46,715 nucleotides of DNA from Prevotella sp. (lineage in GTDB: Bacteria; Bacteroidota; Bacteroidia; Bacteroidales; Bacteroidaceae): positions 1 to 46,715 of the forward strand of contig JAGCDO010000025.1 of NCBI GenBank assembly GCA_017651265.1, read 5' to 3'. Under the pieces are notes generated by a model that was given only the letters and a program-made list of their open reading frames with translations, searched no databases and was not told the DNA's origin. Both the position numbers and the translations under genes were made by a program. How positions within the stretch are numbered: the first letter of the stretch is position 1; every line of letters starts with the position of its first letter. Shown here in pieces: positions 43,091 through 46,715 of this stretch.

Positions 43091-43921
43091 ATGTCAAAAA
43101 TTGATTTGGTATCCCATGATTGGGCGGATATAGTCTTTGAAGGAAGAAACCAGAAATACGGAGGTTATGTACTTCGTAAGAATACTTCAAAGAGAAATGT
43201 CGCTGCCATTCTGTTAGTGATTGCTGCAGGCGTTCTTACTTATCTTGGTCTGACTATCGCTCGTACTATTGAGGCCAACCGCCAGGTGGAGAACACCCAG
43301 GCTATTGAGCTCTCTGCTTTGAACGAGAAGAAGAAGGAAGCCAAGAAGATCGAGAAGGAAGTCGTAAAGGTGGAGCCTGAGAAAGTCGTCGAGAAGGTGA
43401 AGAGCTCAGTGAAGTTCACCCCTCCTGTCATCAAGAAGGATGAAGATGTGAAGGAAGACAACCAGCTCGACCTCGAGAAAGTTGAGAAGACTAATGTCAC
43501 CATCGGTGCCTTCGACGTACAGGGTAACGATGAAGTAGGCGGTGAGGTGCTTAAGGCTAAGGAAGAGATTGCTCAGCCCGAGCCCCCGAAGCACGAGGAA
43601 GAGAACAAGGTGTTCGATGTGGTAGAGCAGATGCCTTCATTCCCTGGTGGCCAGGCTGCGTTGATGCAGTGGCTTAACAGCAACATGAAGTATCCGACCA
43701 TCGCTGCTGAGAACGGTGTTCAGGGTCGTGTAATCGTTCAGTTCGTGGTTGAGAAGGACGGTTCCGTAACCGACGTGCATGTAGCTAAGTCTGTTGACCC
43801 GTCACTCGACAAGGAAGCTTCCCGCGTGGTGAAAGCCATGCCGAAGTGGATTCCTGGTAAGCAGAACGGTTCCGCCGTACGTGTGAAGTATACAGTTCCT
43901 GTAACATTCAAACTTCAGTAA
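43091..43921 (+). CDS. tonB: TonB energy transducer
   Basis: This 276-aa protein has a cytoplasmic N-terminus with NQKYGGYVLRKNTSKR and a helix (AAILLVIAAGVLTYLGLTI). A Lys/Glu/Val-rich spacer (about 80-165) follows, in place of the Pro-rich spacer of E. coli. The TonB C-terminal domain (about 185-276) has FPGGQAALMQWLNSNMKYP, GVQGRVIVQFVVEKDGSVTDV and KAMPKWIPGKQNGSAVRVKY. It transmits the proton force to outer-membrane receptors. Confidence 0.93.
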   Translation: MSKIDLVSHDWADIVFEGRNQKYGGYVLRKNTSKRNVAAILLVIAAGVLTYLGLTIARTIEANRQVENTQAIELSALNEKKKEAKKIEKEVVKVEPEKVVEKVKSSVKFTPPVIKKDEDVKEDNQLDLEKVEKTNVTIGAFDVQGNDEVGGEVLKAKEEIAQPEPPKHEEENKVFDVVEQMPSFPGGQAALMQWLNSNMKYPTIAAENGVQGRVIVQFVVEKDGSVTDVHVAKSVDPSLDKEASRVVKAMPKWIPGKQNGSAVRVKYTVPVTFKLQ

Positions 43922-43930
43922 TTACAGCAA

Positions 43931-44887
43931 ATGTATAAGAACCTATTCTACATTTTCGTAGGATTAACCATGTTTTTCGGTTTGTCTTCCTGTGAAGACA
44001 AACCGAAAGATGGTAGAACAGATACTTACTCGTCAGGAGCGGCACAGTTCGCTTCTGACGAAAGTTTTAGTCCTATACTGGACGAACTGGTGCAGGTATT
44101 TGAGGCCACCTACCCCAAGGCCGACCTCACGCCTATCTACACCAATGAAATCGATGGTGTCAACCTGTTGCTCAACGACAGTATCTACTTAGCCATCGCA
44201 GCAAGAAACTTTACGCAAAAGGAGTTCGACAACCTTAAGGAGCGCGGTTTCCAGCCCAAAGCGATTCCTTTGGCATACGACGGCCTTGCGCTTATCTGCA
44301 ATAACCAGAACACCGACTCATGTATCAGCGTGAAGGATGTGAAACGCATCCTCAGCGGTGAAGTGAAGAACTGGAACGAGATCAATCCCGGTTCCAAGCG
44401 AGGTGAAATCTGGGTATGCTTCGACAACAAGCAGTCGAGCACGGTACACTATTGTGTTGATTCCATCCTTGGAGGAAAGCCCATCAATAGTCCGAACATC
44501 TTTGCAGCCAAGACCAGCAAGGAAGTGATTGAATATGTCGAGAAGACACCGAATGCCATCGGTGTTATCGGTAGTAACTGGCTTAATGATAAGCGCGACA
44601 CTACCAACACTACCTTTAAGAAGAACATCACAGTGATGTCAGTCAGCAAGTTAGACGAAGCCAACGAAATGAACAGTTGGAAGCCTTATCAAGTATGGCT
44701 GCTGAACAACAGATATCCGTTCGTCAGAACAATCTATGCCCTGCTGAACGATCCGCGTCGCGGATTACCCTGGGGCTTTGCCCATTTCATCGAACAGCCT
44801 ACAGGTCAGCTCATCATCTTGAAATCCGGTCTGTTGCCCGTAAGGGGTGAGATTATGATTCGTGATGTGAACGTGAAAAGCGAATAA
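43931..44887 (+). CDS. PstS-like substrate-binding lipoprotein in the TonB operon
   Basis: This 318-aa lipoprotein (Cys21 in MYKNLFYIFVGLTMFFGLSSC) has the PstS-type periplasmic binding fold: ASDESFSPILDELVQVFEATYP, LAIAARNFTQKEF, PLAYDGLALICNNQN, VKRILSGEVKNWNEINPGS and NAIGVIGSNWL. PstS binds phosphate for an ABC transporter, but no pstC/pstA/pstB lies here; instead it sits 10 nt after tonB. Known Bacteroidota operons have this order. The ligand and partner are unclear: it may feed an outer-membrane uptake system or help TonB. Confidence 0.85.
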   Translation: MYKNLFYIFVGLTMFFGLSSCEDKPKDGRTDTYSSGAAQFASDESFSPILDELVQVFEATYPKADLTPIYTNEIDGVNLLLNDSIYLAIAARNFTQKEFDNLKERGFQPKAIPLAYDGLALICNNQNTDSCISVKDVKRILSGEVKNWNEINPGSKRGEIWVCFDNKQSSTVHYCVDSILGGKPINSPNIFAAKTSKEVIEYVEKTPNAIGVIGSNWLNDKRDTTNTTFKKNITVMSVSKLDEANEMNSWKPYQVWLLNNRYPFVRTIYALLNDPRRGLPWGFAHFIEQPTGQLIILKSGLLPVRGEIMIRDVNVKSE

Positions 44888-44978
44888 ACTTTTTTAACGA
44901 AATAGGGTTAAACGAAAAGAACAAAGTATCATCTTATTTGTGACAAAGAAAATACGAACCATTTAAAAGTTTAGAATT

Positions 44979-46394
44979 ATGAAAGCAATTAAATATTTCT
45001 TCGTAGGAGCATTGATGCTTGGCTTCTCTGCTCAGGTAATGGCTCAGGACGTAAAGTCCAAGATTGACGCCATCACAAAAGTAATCGTTAGTAACAATGG
45101 TGCAGGTCCTGCTGTGAAGGATGCCGTTAAGGTATTCATCAAGGAGAACAAGAAGAACGCCGAGGCTCTTGCAGGCTTAGGACGCGCTTATCTTGACATC
45201 AAGGATCAGACCAATGCCCTGAAGTATGCCGACATGGCTATCAAGGCTAACAAGAACAATGCAGCAGGCTATCTGCTGAAGGGCGACATGGCTGCCATCA
45301 ACGACAATGGTGGTGAGGCTGCTATGTGGTATCAGACAGCTACACAGTTAGACCCGAAGAACCCGCTGGGCTATATCAAGTATGCCCGTGTTTATCAGAA
45401 GGTGGATGCTGCTGGTGCTGAGGAGATGCTGCGCAAGCTGACCTCTATCGATCCGAACTATCCGGTAGATGCTGAGATTGCCCACATGTACTATGCAAAC
45501 AACAAGTTCGCCAAGGCTTTGGAGAACTACCAGAAGGTGAACAAGGCTAAGTTGGAAGATGACAAGCTCACCGAGTATGCCCTTGCAGCTTACTTCCTGG
45601 GTAAGTCGGCTGAGAGTCTGGAAGCAGCCGAGTACGGTGCTAACAAGTTCCCCCGCAGTGCTGGTCTGAACCGTCTGTCGTTCTATAACCACACCGACCT
45701 GAAGAACTACGACAAGGCGCTCCAGTTTGCTGACAGACTGTTCAACAAGAGCGACAGTGCCAAGTTCGTGGGACGTGACTACCTCTACTTCGGTCATGCC
45801 CTGAAGGGTGGTGGCAGATTTGCTGAGGCTATCCAGAACTTCCAGAAGACCTACGACCTTGACAACACACAGAACGATGTGCTGAAGCTGATCTCTGATT
45901 CTTATCTTGAGAGCAAGGATCACAACAAGGCTGTGGAGTACTATCAGAAGTATCTCAACACTCAGGAGAAGAAGAAGGCCAGCGACTACGAAGCCATCGC
46001 TCATATCTATATGGATCAGGCAGAGAATGAAACCACACAGGCCGCTAAGGAAGCTGCTATGCAGAAGGCTGATCAGGCTTATGCCGACCTGGCTACTGCC
46101 ATGCCGACAAATGAAGGCTACGCTGCTTTCCGTCGTGCTTCCATCCACCACATGCTCAATAGCGACATCAAGAAAGGCGCTGCCAAGCCATTTTATGAGA
46201 AATGTGCTCAGATTCTTGAGGCAAAGGCCGACAAAGATAATGCCGAGAATGCTCAGCTCGCTGTTTGCTACAACTACCTGACCGTTTACTACATCCAGAA
46301 CGACCAGGTGTCTAAGGCTAAGGAGTATGCTGCCAAGCTGCAAGCTATCCAGCCCGACAACGAAACTGCTAAGCAGGTGCTCAGTCTGAAATAA
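44979..46394 (+). CDS. TPR-repeat exported protein at the end of the TonB operon
   Basis: This 471-aa protein has a signal peptide (MKAIKYFFVGALMLGFSAQVMAQ). Multiple TPR units follow, e.g. AEALAGLGRAYLDIKDQTNALKYADMAIKAN, AGYLLKGDMAAINDNGGEAAMWY and KYYLYFGHALKGGGRFAEAIQ-like repeats. It probably is a periplasmic scaffold for protein contacts, perhaps with the TonB complex. It lies 91 nt after the PstS-like gene and is followed by a strong terminator (46421). Confidence 0.88.
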   Translation: MKAIKYFFVGALMLGFSAQVMAQDVKSKIDAITKVIVSNNGAGPAVKDAVKVFIKENKKNAEALAGLGRAYLDIKDQTNALKYADMAIKANKNNAAGYLLKGDMAAINDNGGEAAMWYQTATQLDPKNPLGYIKYARVYQKVDAAGAEEMLRKLTSIDPNYPVDAEIAHMYYANNKFAKALENYQKVNKAKLEDDKLTEYALAAYFLGKSAESLEAAEYGANKFPRSAGLNRLSFYNHTDLKNYDKALQFADRLFNKSDSAKFVGRDYLYFGHALKGGGRFAEAIQNFQKTYDLDNTQNDVLKLISDSYLESKDHNKAVEYYQKYLNTQEKKKASDYEAIAHIYMDQAENETTQAAKEAAMQKADQAYADLATAMPTNEGYAAFRRASIHHMLNSDIKKGAAKPFYEKCAQILEAKADKDNAENAQLAVCYNYLTVYYIQNDQVSKAKEYAAKLQAIQPDNETAKQVLSLK

Positions 46395-46420
46395 GATTTG
46401 GTTTATCTAACATAAACGAA

Positions 46421-46449
46421 TGAGGGTTGCCGTGGCAACCCTCATTTTA
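46421..46449 (+). terminator. Terminator of the exb-tonB operon
   Basis: TGAGGGTTGCC pairs with GGCAACCCTCA around GT (46421-46444), followed by TTTTATTTG. Confidence 0.88.
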
Positions 46450-46470
46450 TTTGTCGTCAGCTTATAGGAC

Positions 46471-46502
46471 ACAAAAAAGCGGCTCATGTGATGAGCCGCT
46501 TT
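46471..46502 (-). terminator. Terminator of the ferredoxin gene
   Basis: AAAGCGGCTCAT/ATGAGCCGCTTT (plus 46476-46502) forms a 12-bp stem with a 3-nt loop. On the minus strand it is trailed by TTTTTTGTG, 21 nt after the ferredoxin stop. The stem may also act on the plus strand. Confidence 0.85.
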
Positions 46503-46522
46503 ATCTTTTCGCATGTAACTGA

Positions 46523-46693
46523 TTACTCAGGCAGCGTGATTGCCTCAGAAGGACAAACACCTGCACATGTGCCACACTCTGTGCAAGCATCAGCATCAAT
46601 TGAATAACGTTCGCCCTCAGAGATAGCTCCTACCGGACATTCATCGATACATGTACCACATGCGATACAATCTTCGCCAATTACGTAAGCCAT
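46523..46693 (-). CDS. 2[4Fe-4S] ferredoxin
   Basis: This 56-aa protein, MAYVIGEDCIACGTCIDECP then VGAISEGERYSIDADACTEC then GTCAGVCPSEAITLPE, has two CxxCxxCxxxCP clusters (Cys9,12,15,19 and Cys37,40,43,47). It is a clostridial-type low-potential electron carrier for anaerobic redox enzymes. A typical A-rich leader precedes the ATG at 46691-46693; the promoter is probably beyond the window. Confidence 0.95.
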   Translation of the reverse strand: MAYVIGEDCIACGTCIDECPVGAISEGERYSIDADACTECGTCAGVCPSEAITLPE

Positions 46694-46715
46694 AATGTTG
46701 TTTTATTCGTTAATA

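Overview
The window reads as a chromosomal segment of a Bacteroidota bacterium, most likely a Prevotellaceae member (Prevotella/Segatella/Xylanibacter type). The signs are promoters of the form TTTG-N19-21-TAnnTTTG, a hybrid two-component system, GldH, a RicT-GldH pair, an ExbB-ExbD-ExbD-TonB operon, and secreted proteins whose C-termini read like 'YNLSGQ..GxYIVNGKKxxVK'. No phage, transposase, CRISPR array or rRNA is visible.

Region 1 (1-13,060) is accessory. It holds two very large exported proteins, 1613 aa and 1226 aa. The second is a BspA-type leucine-rich-repeat protein. Each is followed at once by a small acidic protein starting MKK-Y/I-xxPxTE and ending in Trp/Asp-rich sequence. The tail of a third such small protein opens the window. 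Between these units lie long repeat-rich intergenic regions: direct repeats, inverted repeats, ACGGAT-type short periodic motifs and GUGA-capped hairpins. A ParE/RelE-type toxin-antitoxin pair sits inside one of them.

Region 2 (13,060-24,820) holds regulators and sugar/glycan genes. They are a lipoprotein TPR sensor with a C-terminal HTH-like domain behind a leader with a terminator-like hairpin, a small DUF3244-like secreted protein, a 1336-aa hybrid two-component system, a PIG-L deacetylase matching only the C-terminal half of the Bacteroidales NagB fusion, a CE2-type acetyl esterase, and a XylE-like sugar/H+ symporter.

Region 3 (24,820-35,070) is core genome. metF-holB-ricT-gldH run on the plus strand and converge tail to tail with a minus-strand operon purH(N-terminal domain only)-mreB-mreC-mreD-mrdA-rodA, which links purine synthesis with rod-shape and peptidoglycan genes.

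Region 4 (35,200-46,715) has two convergent tRNA genes (Val-CAC, Met-CAU), a START-like protein, an LptF/LptG-type permease with ribBA, an aspartate aminotransferase, a six-gene exbB-exbD-exbD-tonB-PstS-like-TPR operon, and a 2[4Fe-4S] ferredoxin.

The least explained part is Region 1. It looks like an array of exchangeable surface-protein cassettes, each a large exported protein plus a small partner, bounded by shared repeats.
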